The position numbers and the translations under genes were made by a program. From positions 1 through 6,667 of the forward strand of contig CAJBQQ010000307.1 of NCBI GenBank assembly GCA_903957805.1: 6,667 bases of DNA. Direction: 5' to 3'. The notes beneath the pieces are model-generated. The model did not search any database and had not been told where the DNA came from. It worked only from the letters and a program-made list of their open reading frames with translations. Positions 1-6,338 of the stretch are shown in pieces. How positions within the stretch are numbered: position 1 is the first letter of the stretch; each line of letters begins with the position of its first letter. The DNA comes from an uncultured Pseudomonadota bacterium (GTDB taxonomy: Bacteria; Pseudomonadota; Gammaproteobacteria; Burkholderiales; Nitrosomonadaceae).

Positions 1-2
1 CA

Positions 3-503
3 CGGACCATACGAATCCCGGTCCATGTCGTCAAGGGGATGAATATCATTCTACGGGCGTTTCGTCATCTTGAGAGACATCTTGGGAGGGATCCAAAGGC
101 CGAGGATGTCGCATACCTGCTAGAGATCCCTGTATGGGAAGTACGCGAGGCGCTGTCCCTTAATCTAAGTACAGTCTCACTCGATACCCCCCTTGATATA
201 GACCCTCTACTATCGGTCGGTGATGCTGTAGTTGATGAAAATAACCCCACCCCGGATATGAAGTTTGAAGAATCAGAGATCCAGCAATGGGTGCATAAAT
301 GGATGAGTCATTTAAATGCGAGACAGATCGCTGTCATGGAGGGGAGGTATGGCTTAAATGGTCATGAGATTCAAACTCTCACACAGCTAAGTAAGGAGCT
401 AAAACTCACTCGAGAGCGTGTCCGTCAGATTCAGATGGAGGCACTTGAAAGGTTACACACCATATTACAAAACGATGGTGTGTCTGTGAGGGATGTCCTT
501 TAG
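3..503 (+). CDS. rpoS: RNA polymerase sigma factor RpoS (sigma-38), C-terminal part, 5' end outside window
   Basis: Stationary-phase/general stress sigma factor that directs core RNA polymerase to stress promoters. The frame is open from base 3, so the ATG at 39 is internal and not the start. The fragment (166 residues) begins with RTIRIPVHVVKGMN, the region 2.5/3.0 signature of RpoS. It includes the lysine (codon 33-35) that aligns with E. coli RpoS K173, the RssB contact residue. Region 3 follows (AEDVAYLLEIPVWEV, then SLDTPLDIDP and an acidic DENNPTPD stretch). Region 4 has LNARQIAVMEGRYGL and the -35-binding helix-turn-helix ending LTRERVRQIQ. The C-terminus (ILQNDGVSVRDVL, then TAG) matches the normal RpoS end, so the gene is complete at its 3' side. 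Fairly divergent from E. coli (GMN replaces ELN, for example), but RpoS fits better than RpoD or RpoH. It uses TAG as a genuine stop, which matters for the interrupted gene downstream. Confidence 0.93.
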   Translation, partial: RTIRIPVHVVKGMNIILRAFRHLERHLGRDPKAEDVAYLLEIPVWEVREALSLNLSTVSLDTPLDIDPLLSVGDAVVDENNPTPDMKFEESEIQQWVHKWMSHLNARQIAVMEGRYGLNGHEIQTLTQLSKELKLTRERVRQIQMEALERLHTILQNDGVSVRDVL

Positions 504-604
504 AAGGTAAGTGTAAGGGGCAGGCCTGATGCTCAGTCTGTATCCGGAATCTATCTATGAAGCAATCGCCAGATACCGGAGGAATAACTTGTAATTAAAA
601 GACG

Positions 605-633
605 TTGAAAGGACAACGGCAGCACTTTTTAGT
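605..633 (+). promoter_or_regulatory. Candidate sigma-70-type promoter ahead of the PAS gene (weak)
   Basis: TTGAAA (605-610) resembles a -35 box. After a 17-nt spacer comes TTTAGT (628-633), which matches 4 of 6 positions of the -10 consensus. This lies in the 149-bp gap between rpoS and the PAS reading frame, about 20 nt before its start codon. The call rests on spacing and box similarity only. No convincing intrinsic terminator for rpoS is visible in 504-600, so read-through from rpoS is possible. Confidence 0.2.
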
Positions 634-652
634 CAATCACTGAGGAGATAAC

Positions 653-1030
653 ATGCCCCACCTTATGCCGAGAACAGAGTCAGTCGATGGATACTCCACA
701 ACAACCTCTTGGGCTGGTCAAAACAACCCATTATTCTATCTGGACGGAAATGGTTATGTGGCCTATGCGAATGAAGGCTGCTATGACAGACTGGGTTACT
801 CTAAGGATGAGCTGATCTCTCATACACTCAAGGATCTAGACCTTCTGGTTGATCCGGAATATTTCATGAGGAAGGTCAGGGAGCACCTCCGTAACGAGGT
901 CGCCTAGTTCGAGTCGGTCGTTCGTCATAAGAATGGAACGATACTCCCGATCGGAGTCAGCATAACGGACGTGCACTATGGAAACCGTATGATGCTCCAG
1001 TGTCAGCTATACGATACAGGGGAGTACTAG
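653..1030 (+). pseudogene. PAS sensor-domain gene interrupted by in-frame TAG codons
   Basis: The ATG at 653 has a strong Shine-Dalgarno (AGGAG, 643-647, 5-nt spacing). Codons 1-84 encode the N-terminal part of a PAS fold: NPLFYLDGNGYVAYANEG, then RLGYSKDELI and a helix ending VREHLRNEVA. A TAG at 905-907 stops it there. In the same frame the next 40 codons give FESVVRHKNGTILPIGVSIT and then a segment ending LYDTGEY. This is the missing PAS/PAC beta-strand half (compare the usual fES..R.KDG...PV.VSIT....RDITER pattern). A second TAG follows at 1028-1030, where the linker to a kinase, GGDEF or HTH effector would normally begin. No effector domain is recognisable in 1031-1170. Most likely a decayed fragment of a PAS signalling protein. 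Read-through of the first amber, or expression of an 84-residue half-PAS peptide, are less likely alternatives. Both interrupting codons are amber and could each have arisen by one base change (for example CAG, GAG or AAG to TAG). Confidence 0.8.
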
Positions 1031-1110
1031 CGGATCGACAGATCCTCTGATCACCTCAGGATGGCTCATACCTGCCCGAGGGATGGACATGAATTTGATC
1101 CTTGCAGCCA

Positions 1111-1130
1111 TTCGATATTCTTCGATATCC
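1111..1130 (+). repeat. Tandem 10-bp direct repeat in the leader of the caspase operon
   Basis: TTCGATATTC (1111-1120) is followed directly by TTCGATATCC (1121-1130), identical at 9 of 10 positions. The spacing is one DNA helical turn, and the repeat ends about 40 bp before the first operon start codon. The same bases contain an imperfect dyad, GATAT (1114-1118) and ATATC (1125-1129) around TCTTCG. The position suits an operator or activator site, but this is inference and no family of regulator is identified. Confidence 0.35.
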
Positions 1131-1165
1131 CATTCATTTGGCATGGACAGTCTATGCTGATAGCC

Positions 1166-1169
1166 AGGA
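1166..1169 (+). promoter_or_regulatory. Possible ribosome binding site AGGA deciding the caspase-gene start
   Basis: AGGA lies 1 nt before the ATG at 1171, too close to serve it, and 10 nt before the in-frame ATG at 1180. This favours 1180 slightly as the true start. Either start leaves the signal peptide intact. The upstream TTG at 1102 has no comparable site and would add 23 residues with no export-signal character. Confidence 0.35.
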
Positions 1170-1170
1170 T

Positions 1171-3210
1171 ATGAAAAATATGCCATTAGCACCCACCCAT
1201 ACCGATTCCTCATTAATCCGCCTGTGCCGGTTCATTGCAGTCTGCACCGGATGCGTATTAGCGATCGGCATCGTAACTGCAGCGCCACTCGACGATGCGG
1301 ATACAGCCTATAACAGAGGTGACTACGCACAGGCAATCAAGCTATTCAGACCGATCGCTGTTAAGGGGAATGTGGTCGCCCAGTATAGGATGGGTTCAAT
1401 GTATGCCAGTGGGCAGGGGGTAGGACAGGATTATCAGGTGGCACTGTACTGGTATCGGTTGGCAGCATTACAGGGGGACGTGATTTCGCAAAATATTCTG
1501 GGCTGGATGTACATCAAGGGTGATGGAATCGGTCAGGACTATCATGAGGCGATGCACTGGTACCGTCTTGCGGCAGAGCATGGTAATGCAGCTGCACAAT
1601 TTAGTCTGGGATCGATGTATGCCAATGGACAGGGCGTAGATCAAGACTATCAAGCGGCTGCAAAGTGGTACCGGTTGGCATCTTCACAAGGTAATGCAGG
1701 TGCGCAATTTAATCTGGGTTGGATGTATGACCATGGTCAGGGCGTCTCTCGAGACTATCTTGAGGCGATTAAGTGGTACCGAATGGCTGCAACCCAGGGA
1801 CTTGCCGTTGCTCAGACCCAGCTCGGTATAAGGTATATCGGAGGGTTAGGTGTGGATCAGGACTATCCTGCGGCATTGAAGTGGTTCCGTCTGGCGGCAG
1901 CACAGAGGGAACCGGCTGGGCAGTTTCATCTGGGATGGATGTATGACAGCGGTCAGGGAGTAGTCCAGGACTATCAGGAGGCTATACACTGGTACAACCT
2001 ATCTGCAGAGCAGGGATACGGTCCTGCCATAAGCATTCTTGAGAGACCTTCCATGGTCTCTTCGGCACTTAAGATCGCTGCCATGCAGGCCCATCCTCAG
2101 TACCCACAGAGACCTCTTAACTCAGCTCTGAATGGGATTAAAGGGATGGAGAGATCCATAGTCCCGTGGCTGATCTTCGAGTCATCCTCTCTACGCCCTG
2201 ACGGATCGATCGAACTGAGTGGGAGGATAACCAGCACTGCCAATATCACCCAAGTAATGATCAATGGGCGTGATCTGGAGGTTCCCCTCTCGAGGGATGG
2301 GTCCTTCAGGGTGACCCGGATTCCCCCATTGGGTGTGACGAGCTACTGGCTAAGCGTATTAGATGAGTACGGACAAAGGGTCGATGCTGAGGTGAGTTTT
2401 GAAAGAAAAACGATCCACCAGATGGAGGATATAGAGCCACTCGAACCGCACAAGATGAAGGCCAAAGTGAAGCCTGATGCGGTGGCACTTATCATTGGTA
2501 TCGAGTCTTACGCAAATCTCCCTCAGGCTCAGTATGCAAACTCGGATGCAAGCCATTTTTATCATTATGCCCATCATGCACTCGGTGTTCCGACCAATAG
2601 GATCAAGTTATTAACCGATTCACAGGCAGGCCGTGCCGAGCTATTGAAGGCGATGCGGTCCTGGATGAGGGCTGAAATTGTTGGCGGGAGGTCGGATGTT
2701 TATATCTTCTTTGCAGGGCACGGTCTATCCAGCAGCGATGGATCTAAGACCTATCTTTTGCCTACAGATGGAGACCCGAGTCTGTTAGATGAGACCAGTA
2801 TCCTACGAGATGACTTAATCGCATCGGCCAAAGGTGCTCAGACGATCACCTTATTTCTGGATACATGCTACTCAGGAGTCACAAGAACGAATGAGCTCTT
2901 GATAACGGACGCAAGGCCGATTGTCATGGCCCCAAATGAGAACGGCCTTCCGGCCAATGTCACATTGCTGGCCGCTGCAACAGGATCTCAAATATCTTCA
3001 TCCTATGAGGGTGCTCAGCAGGGTCTTTTTAGTTATTGGCTGATGAAGGGTCTAGAGGGGGGTGCTGAGTCGAATTCTGATCGCATGATCACTGCTGGTG
3101 AGTTGCACGAGTATGTTTCAAAAAGGGTCATGCTGATCGCGGCACGACGAAACCGTCAGCAGGACCCTCAATTGATTGGGGATAGAGATCGGGTATTGGT
3201 GAGTTACTAA
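1171..3210 (+). CDS. Exported Sel1-repeat protein with C-terminal caspase-like (peptidase C14) domain
   Basis: Predicted 679 residues. An N-terminal hydrophobic segment (about residues 18-37, ending AIGIVTA before APLDD) looks like a signal peptide, so the rest should be periplasmic or exported. Residues about 68-283 are six 36-residue Sel1 repeats of the form AxAQxxLGxMYxxGxGVxQDY..A..WYRLAA; a degenerate alpha-helical unit precedes them (AYNRGDYAQAIKLF). Residues about 333-410 look beta-rich and Ig-like (GSIELSGRITS, DGSFRVTRIPPLG), resembling domains before bacterial caspase modules. From about 437 a caspase p20-like domain begins (AVALIIGIESYANLP), with the catalytic His in YIFFAGHG (His517) and the catalytic Cys in LFLDTCYSG (Cys566), both intact. 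The C-terminal DPQLIGDRDRVLVSY is typical of bacterial C14 proteins. Sel1 repeats usually scaffold protein partners; the C14 family cleaves after basic or acidic residues. Substrate and role here are unknown. First gene of a four-gene operon. The start could instead be 1180. Confidence 0.88.
   Translation: MKNMPLAPTHTDSSLIRLCRFIAVCTGCVLAIGIVTAAPLDDADTAYNRGDYAQAIKLFRPIAVKGNVVAQYRMGSMYASGQGVGQDYQVALYWYRLAALQGDVISQNILGWMYIKGDGIGQDYHEAMHWYRLAAEHGNAAAQFSLGSMYANGQGVDQDYQAAAKWYRLASSQGNAGAQFNLGWMYDHGQGVSRDYLEAIKWYRMAATQGLAVAQTQLGIRYIGGLGVDQDYPAALKWFRLAAAQREPAGQFHLGWMYDSGQGVVQDYQEAIHWYNLSAEQGYGPAISILERPSMVSSALKIAAMQAHPQYPQRPLNSALNGIKGMERSIVPWLIFESSSLRPDGSIELSGRITSTANITQVMINGRDLEVPLSRDGSFRVTRIPPLGVTSYWLSVLDEYGQRVDAEVSFERKTIHQMEDIEPLEPHKMKAKVKPDAVALIIGIESYANLPQAQYANSDASHFYHYAHHALGVPTNRIKLLTDSQAGRAELLKAMRSWMRAEIVGGRSDVYIFFAGHGLSSSDGSKTYLLPTDGDPSLLDETSILRDDLIASAKGAQTITLFLDTCYSGVTRTNELLITDARPIVMAPNENGLPANVTLLAAATGSQISSSYEGAQQGLFSYWLMKGLEGGAESNSDRMITAGELHEYVSKRVMLIAARRNRQQDPQLIGDRDRVLVSY
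1372..2019 (+). repeat. Six tandem 108-bp units encoding Sel1 repeats
   Basis: Six consecutive 36-codon units inside the caspase gene start at codons about 68, 104, 140, 176, 212 and 248. Each carries the recurring pattern GWMY or GSMY, GQGV, QDY and WYRLAA. Unit 5 is the most divergent (LGIRYIGGLGV), and unit 6 ends with WYNLSAEQG. No unit is duplicated exactly at the DNA level, so the array is old rather than recently expanded. Confidence 0.85.
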
Positions 3211-4107
3211 ATGGATCTATTGATCACTCCTGATGAATTGTGCTCCCCACCCAAAAAGAGGGCCCTTTCCAGTAATGCGGTCCGGACAGTACTGATGTTA
3301 GGACTTTTCGCGGTGGTGAGCCCATCCCATGCAGAGTCTGTAACCGCTCGTGGGGAGTACCTCTACGGGCCCGAGACCTCTGAGGCGGATGCATGCAGAC
3401 TCGCAGAGGAGAGAGCTAAGGCGAGTGCTCTGGGTAGAATATTCGGTGAGAGTATTTCGATGGAGGAGCAGGTCTCCTGCCGTGAGACTCGGGGTAGCCG
3501 GTCAGACTATAACTGCGAAATGAACCGTGTCTCATGGTCATCCATTGAGGGTGAGATCAGGGCCGTTACGATTAACCAGAGATCGACCGAGTCCAGGGTC
3601 GGTGCTAGGGCATGTCTTGTGACGATCACTGCGGATATCGTGATGCCAGACCGCAGGCCGGACTCAAACTTTGATCTCAAGGTCAGTATCAATGGGAAGA
3701 TGTACCGAGAGGGTGAATCTCTGACCATTCAGCTTGAGCCCACGGTACCGATGCATGTCGCCATCTTTAACTGGGCCCCCTACCTGGGTAAGGATGTCGT
3801 GACCCGGATCTTTCCAAATTCAATGGACCTTCAAAATTACATTACCCAAAAGGTCGATATCCCGACAGGGGAGAGGGCTACACCCTATTCCTTTAAATTG
3901 ACCTGGTTGGACACACTCCCCAAGAACAGAAGCTTTGTGGATGAGTACCTGATCGTGATCGGGACAAAGTCTCCCATCACATGGCTATCAAGCTACGAGA
4001 TTGCTGACTTTAAGACCCGGCTACGTGAGATTCCATTGGATGAGAGAAGGGTCGTCAAGCGTGGATACCAGCTCATTCGTAAGATGGACCGTCTGGCGCC
4101 GCTCTGA
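3211..4107 (+). CDS. Periplasmic protein with FlgT-N/LPP20-like N-terminal domain and DUF4384-like domain
   Basis: 298 residues; the ATG follows the caspase stop codon directly (TAAATG), with GGTGAG at 3198-3203 as a plausible ribosome binding site. A Sec signal peptide with a long n-region (KKRALSSNAVRTVLMLGLF) probably ends SHA|ES at residue 41. Residues about 44-146 show the pattern ARGEYLYG..., helix ACRLAEERAKASALGRIFG, then a strand CLVTITADIV. This resembles FlgT N-terminal and LPP20-type domains, in which a helix rich in A-R-x-x-A packs on strands. Residues about 155-250 match DUF4384: LKVSINGKMYREGESLTI, AIFNW, and RIFPN at 199-203. Four cysteines (62, 90, 102, 135) all lie in the N-terminal domain and could form two disulfides in the periplasm. 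No catalytic residues are seen; a structural or binding role is likely. Family calls are from memory of domain patterns. The 1-nt overlap with the next gene implies coupled translation. Confidence 0.8.
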   Translation: MDLLITPDELCSPPKKRALSSNAVRTVLMLGLFAVVSPSHAESVTARGEYLYGPETSEADACRLAEERAKASALGRIFGESISMEEQVSCRETRGSRSDYNCEMNRVSWSSIEGEIRAVTINQRSTESRVGARACLVTITADIVMPDRRPDSNFDLKVSINGKMYREGESLTIQLEPTVPMHVAIFNWAPYLGKDVVTRIFPNSMDLQNYITQKVDIPTGERATPYSFKLTWLDTLPKNRSFVDEYLIVIGTKSPITWLSSYEIADFKTRLREIPLDERRVVKRGYQLIRKMDRLAPL

Positions 4108-5528
4108 TGAAACTGCCATTAATCCTGATGATCTTCTTACTCGGAATGACTGGGTGCGCGACCCGATATATTGAGAGGAGTGCGGACTATGCTGACCGTA
4201 ACCCGGAATCGATCAAGACAGCAGACACCATCATCGAGGCGGTCAATGATGTGGTCATATTTGAATCATCTCCAGAATTAAAGTCCAGTCCACTGCCCTG
4301 TCTCGCGGTATTCCCAATCACCTCGAGAGAGATCGATATCAAGGCTGCTGAATCCATTCGTAGTGCGATGCATGCTCACCTCGCACCGACCGGAATCCGT
4401 TTGATAGCACTCCAAAGGGTCGACTCTGCAATCAAGTCTGCTGACCCTTCTAAGGGGGATCTGAATGCATCTGTAGCCCAGTTGATCGGATGTGACAATA
4501 TCATGCTCGGTGAGGTGACCGAGGACACGTCTAGGTTTTATGGCGTGTATTCGGAGGTCCGAGCGGGTGCACGTATGAAGATCATCAGAGCATCCACAGG
4601 GGAGCTCCTCTGGCAGGGTAGCCATACAGCAGTCCTCAGAGGGGGAGGGGTCCCATTTGGGATGGTGAGTCTGGCAATGAATGTCGTCTTCGCGGGGTTG
4701 AATCTTTTTGGTGATCAGGGTGTCAGGGTGGTCCATGACCTGGCAAGAAGGTTAGTCCTCTCGATCCCAAATCTTGCCTATCAGGATGAGTCTCTCCCCA
4801 TCACAGAATCTCCCACTCTGGCAGAGGTTGAGAGCCATTCCCCACAGACCGCTTATGGAATGATCGCTTCGCTGGAGTCACTGACTCCTGATCAGACTAG
4901 GCTAAGATTAACAGAGGAGCTAAAAAGTAACCGATGGACTGATCTTCGTGACAGGGTTCTGATCGCAGATGCTCTTGTCAGGGTGGATGATGGTCAGCCG
5001 ATCGGTTACTACGAGTCGGCACTGGCCAGGATGCAGCTCTCAGAACCGGCTATGGCACTCCCCAACGCCCAACGTGCAGTCACCCTCCAGCCAGAAAGTG
5101 CTGATAGCCAGTTCCTGCTCGGGAGGATACAACTTGCCATGGACCAACCCCAAGAGGCCATCGCTCCTCTAGTCAAGGCGGTTTCACTGGGGAGGGGCAA
5201 GGGGATTCATTTAATTGCTCTGGGGACAGCCTATAACCAGATCGGGGATTACCCAAGGGCAGCATCATCGTTTGCAAAGGTGCTAGCAAGGGATGCAGAT
5301 AACGGGTATGCATTGCTGCACGGTGCGATTGCACAGGCTGGGATGGGTTCAAGTAAGGAGGCTGTCAGGATGCTTAGGAGGAGCATGATCGTTGGGATCG
5401 CAAGAATGGATCCATCAAGAGCGAACCGTGCTCTGAATATACTGCGAGCAATGGATCTCGCTAAATTAATGCCCGAAGGTGAGATTGATATCTTGGAGAG
5501 CAAGATCAAGTCGCTGAAGGTTTCTTAG
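4107..5528 (+). CDS. Outer-membrane lipoprotein with GNA1162/CsgG-like domain and C-terminal TPRs
   Basis: 473 residues, starting within the previous stop (TGATG), with no good ribosome binding site of its own. The N-terminus KLPLILMIFLLGMTGC is a lipoprotein signal with acylated Cys17; Ala at +2 suits transfer to the outer membrane. Residues about 62-220 have an alternating alpha/beta pattern: PCLAVFPITSREID, an AAESIRSAMHAHLAPTGIRL helix-strand, then LIGCDNIMLGEVTED and a strand leading to TGELLWQGS. This pattern is typical of lipoproteins of the GNA1162 (DUF799), CsgG and FlgO type. A glycine-rich, hydrophobic stretch (GGGVPFGMVSLAMNVVFAGL, about 180-199) follows and could insert in or lie on a membrane. 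Residues about 300-435 are TPR-like helices (A.ALPNAQRAVTLQPESAD, LLGRIQLAMDQPQEAIAPL, LGTAYNQIGDYPRAASSF). It could be the anchor or pore subunit of the operon's complex, with the TPRs docking a partner. The exact family needs a profile search. Confidence 0.8.
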   Translation: MKLPLILMIFLLGMTGCATRYIERSADYADRNPESIKTADTIIEAVNDVVIFESSPELKSSPLPCLAVFPITSREIDIKAAESIRSAMHAHLAPTGIRLIALQRVDSAIKSADPSKGDLNASVAQLIGCDNIMLGEVTEDTSRFYGVYSEVRAGARMKIIRASTGELLWQGSHTAVLRGGGVPFGMVSLAMNVVFAGLNLFGDQGVRVVHDLARRLVLSIPNLAYQDESLPITESPTLAEVESHSPQTAYGMIASLESLTPDQTRLRLTEELKSNRWTDLRDRVLIADALVRVDDGQPIGYYESALARMQLSEPAMALPNAQRAVTLQPESADSQFLLGRIQLAMDQPQEAIAPLVKAVSLGRGKGIHLIALGTAYNQIGDYPRAASSFAKVLARDADNGYALLHGAIAQAGMGSSKEAVRMLRRSMIVGIARMDPSRANRALNILRAMDLAKLMPEGEIDILESKIKSLKVS

Positions 5529-5561
5529 AGGTAGTCGTTTCATTTTTAAAAGGAGTCGATC

Positions 5562-6182
5562 ATGAAATTTAGTAAATCATATCTTGTAACATCTGCAGCC
5601 ATCTTGACCGGGTTAGCGGGGTGTATTGGACCTCAGCCAGGGACATCGAGCTTTGTTGCGATGCAGCAAGAGGATCAGCAGAAGGCAGCAATCAGGGCCG
5701 CTGAGCAGTCCGTTTCCAAGGCGCCATCCTGGTATACAGAGCCACCGGTTGATGCTACCGCGATCTATGCTGCAGGGACTGAGATATCGAGTGATATGCA
5801 GATGTCGATGGATATGGCGGTGCTCTCTGCTAAACGTGCCCTGGCATCTCAGATTGGCAATCGATTGTCATCAAAGATGAAGGAGTTTGCAATGCAGGTC
5901 GGATCTAATGACGACGTCCAAGTCAGTAAAGAGATCGAGAGAGTGACAACGAACGTGATCACAGAGGTCAATCTGGCAGGATTTACCCGTGAGAAGAGTG
6001 AGCTCATCTCTCAGGGTAAGGGATACAGAACGTATGTTCTGCTCAGATACCCACTCGGTGAATCTAACCGCATGATTCTGGATCAGATGAAGAAGAGCGC
6101 GGTCCTTGACTCTAAGCTACGTGCCTCTAAAGCATTTCAGGAGCTAGAGAAGGAGATCGATACAGCACGTTCAGGCCGGTAA
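5562..6182 (+). CDS. LPP20-family lipoprotein
   Basis: 206 residues with a strong AGGAG (5551-5555, 6-nt spacing) after a 33-nt gap, so it is initiated independently of the upstream genes. The signal AILTGLAGC gives an acylated Cys21, and Ile at +2 favours outer-membrane sorting. After a Gln/Ala-rich linker come SKAPSWYTEPP and IYAAGTEISSDM. A helix AVLSAKRALASQIGNRLSSK, a strand-rich middle with NVITEVNLAGFTREK, and GKGYRTYVLLRYPL complete the LPP20 pattern (W...P, yaaG, A...Ar.eLa..i, yV..ryp). LPP20-family proteins include Helicobacter Lpp20 and Vibrio FlgP. The C-terminal 40 residues are charged and probably helical. The membership is well supported by pattern; the function is not known. 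It would be expected to assemble on the inner face of the outer membrane with the other operon products. Confidence 0.85.
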   Translation: MKFSKSYLVTSAAILTGLAGCIGPQPGTSSFVAMQQEDQQKAAIRAAEQSVSKAPSWYTEPPVDATAIYAAGTEISSDMQMSMDMAVLSAKRALASQIGNRLSSKMKEFAMQVGSNDDVQVSKEIERVTTNVITEVNLAGFTREKSELISQGKGYRTYVLLRYPLGESNRMILDQMKKSAVLDSKLRASKAFQELEKEIDTARSGR

Positions 6183-6252
6183 TAAGGGTCAGACTCTGAG
6201 GTGCCGGGTCGGTTGCGGGTCATGGTGTGGGAATCCCTCTCCTCATGTCGAG

Positions 6253-6269
6253 GATGGGGGTGCCCCATC
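6253..6269. terminator. GC-rich perfect hairpin downstream of the operon (possible terminator)
   Basis: GATGGGG (6253-6259), loop GTG, CCCCATC (6263-6269): a 7-bp perfect stem about 70 nt after the stop of the LPP20 gene. It is not followed at once by a T-run; the nearest is TTCTTTT at 6291-6297, so this is not a canonical intrinsic terminator. It lies between the operon and a convergent gene, where a terminator is expected, and could also act by blocking 3' exonuclease. Confidence 0.35.
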
Positions 6270-6307
6270 AGAACCTCATACCGGTGTGCATTCTTTTGGC
6301 GGTGGTG

Positions 6308-6326
6308 ATTCATCACTCTGATGAAT
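6308..6326. repeat. Perfect 8-bp inverted repeat with 3-nt loop
   Basis: ATTCATCA (6308-6315), CTC, TGATGAAT (6319-6326). It is symmetrical except for the loop and has no T-run on either side, which argues against an intrinsic terminator. It lies exactly where the recognisable sequence of the convergent response-regulator remnant ends, so it may be a scar of the event that removed the rest of that gene, a small palindromic repeat element, or a protein-binding dyad. Confidence 0.5.
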
Positions 6327-6338
6327 ATAGTGCTGGTG

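Larger units (their letters stand above)
1171..6182 (+). other. Predicted four-gene envelope operon (caspase, FlgT/DUF4384-like, TPR lipoprotein, LPP20 lipoprotein)
   Basis: Four co-directional genes have junctions of TAAATG (no gap), TGATG (1-nt overlap) and 33 nt. All four products have export signals. Style and codon use are similar throughout. The closeness implies co-transcription and, for the first three, translational coupling; the last gene has its own strong AGGAG and may be made in larger amounts. No promoter is certain; the leader with the tandem repeat at 1111-1130 is the likeliest control region. Confidence 0.75.

Noticed and set aside
542..581. TCCGG...CCGGA pairing after rpoS as a terminator
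   Set aside because: The stem is short, its loop is about 30 nt long, and no T-run follows; it does not resemble an intrinsic terminator.
653..1030. Genome-wide recoding of TAG as an amino acid
   Set aside because: rpoS ends at TAG exactly where RpoS normally ends, and the 473-residue lipoprotein gene also stops at TAG, so TAG acts as a stop here.
1102..1170. Upstream TTG start extending the caspase protein by 23 residues
   Set aside because: The start is a TTG without a good ribosome binding site, and the added residues have no export-signal character and would push the signal peptide inward. ATG 1171 or 1180 is better.
1372..2019. CRISPR-like array suggested by regular repeats
   Set aside because: The 108-bp periodicity is in frame, encodes Sel1 repeats, and has no identical repeats or unique spacers.
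4278..4736. Minus-strand open frame of 152 residues inside the TPR lipoprotein gene
   Set aside because: The translation is rich in Cys, His and Arg with no domain pattern, and it lies wholly within a convincing gene on the other strand; it is a shadow.
5249..5509. Minus-strand open frame of 86 residues rich in Ile, Leu, Ala and Ser
   Set aside because: Its hydrophobic look comes from the complement of the helical TPR region; no ribosome binding site and no independent support.
6183..6338. tRNA or small RNA gene in the convergent gap
   Set aside because: No cloverleaf, CCA end or T-loop motif was seen; only two short palindromes are present.
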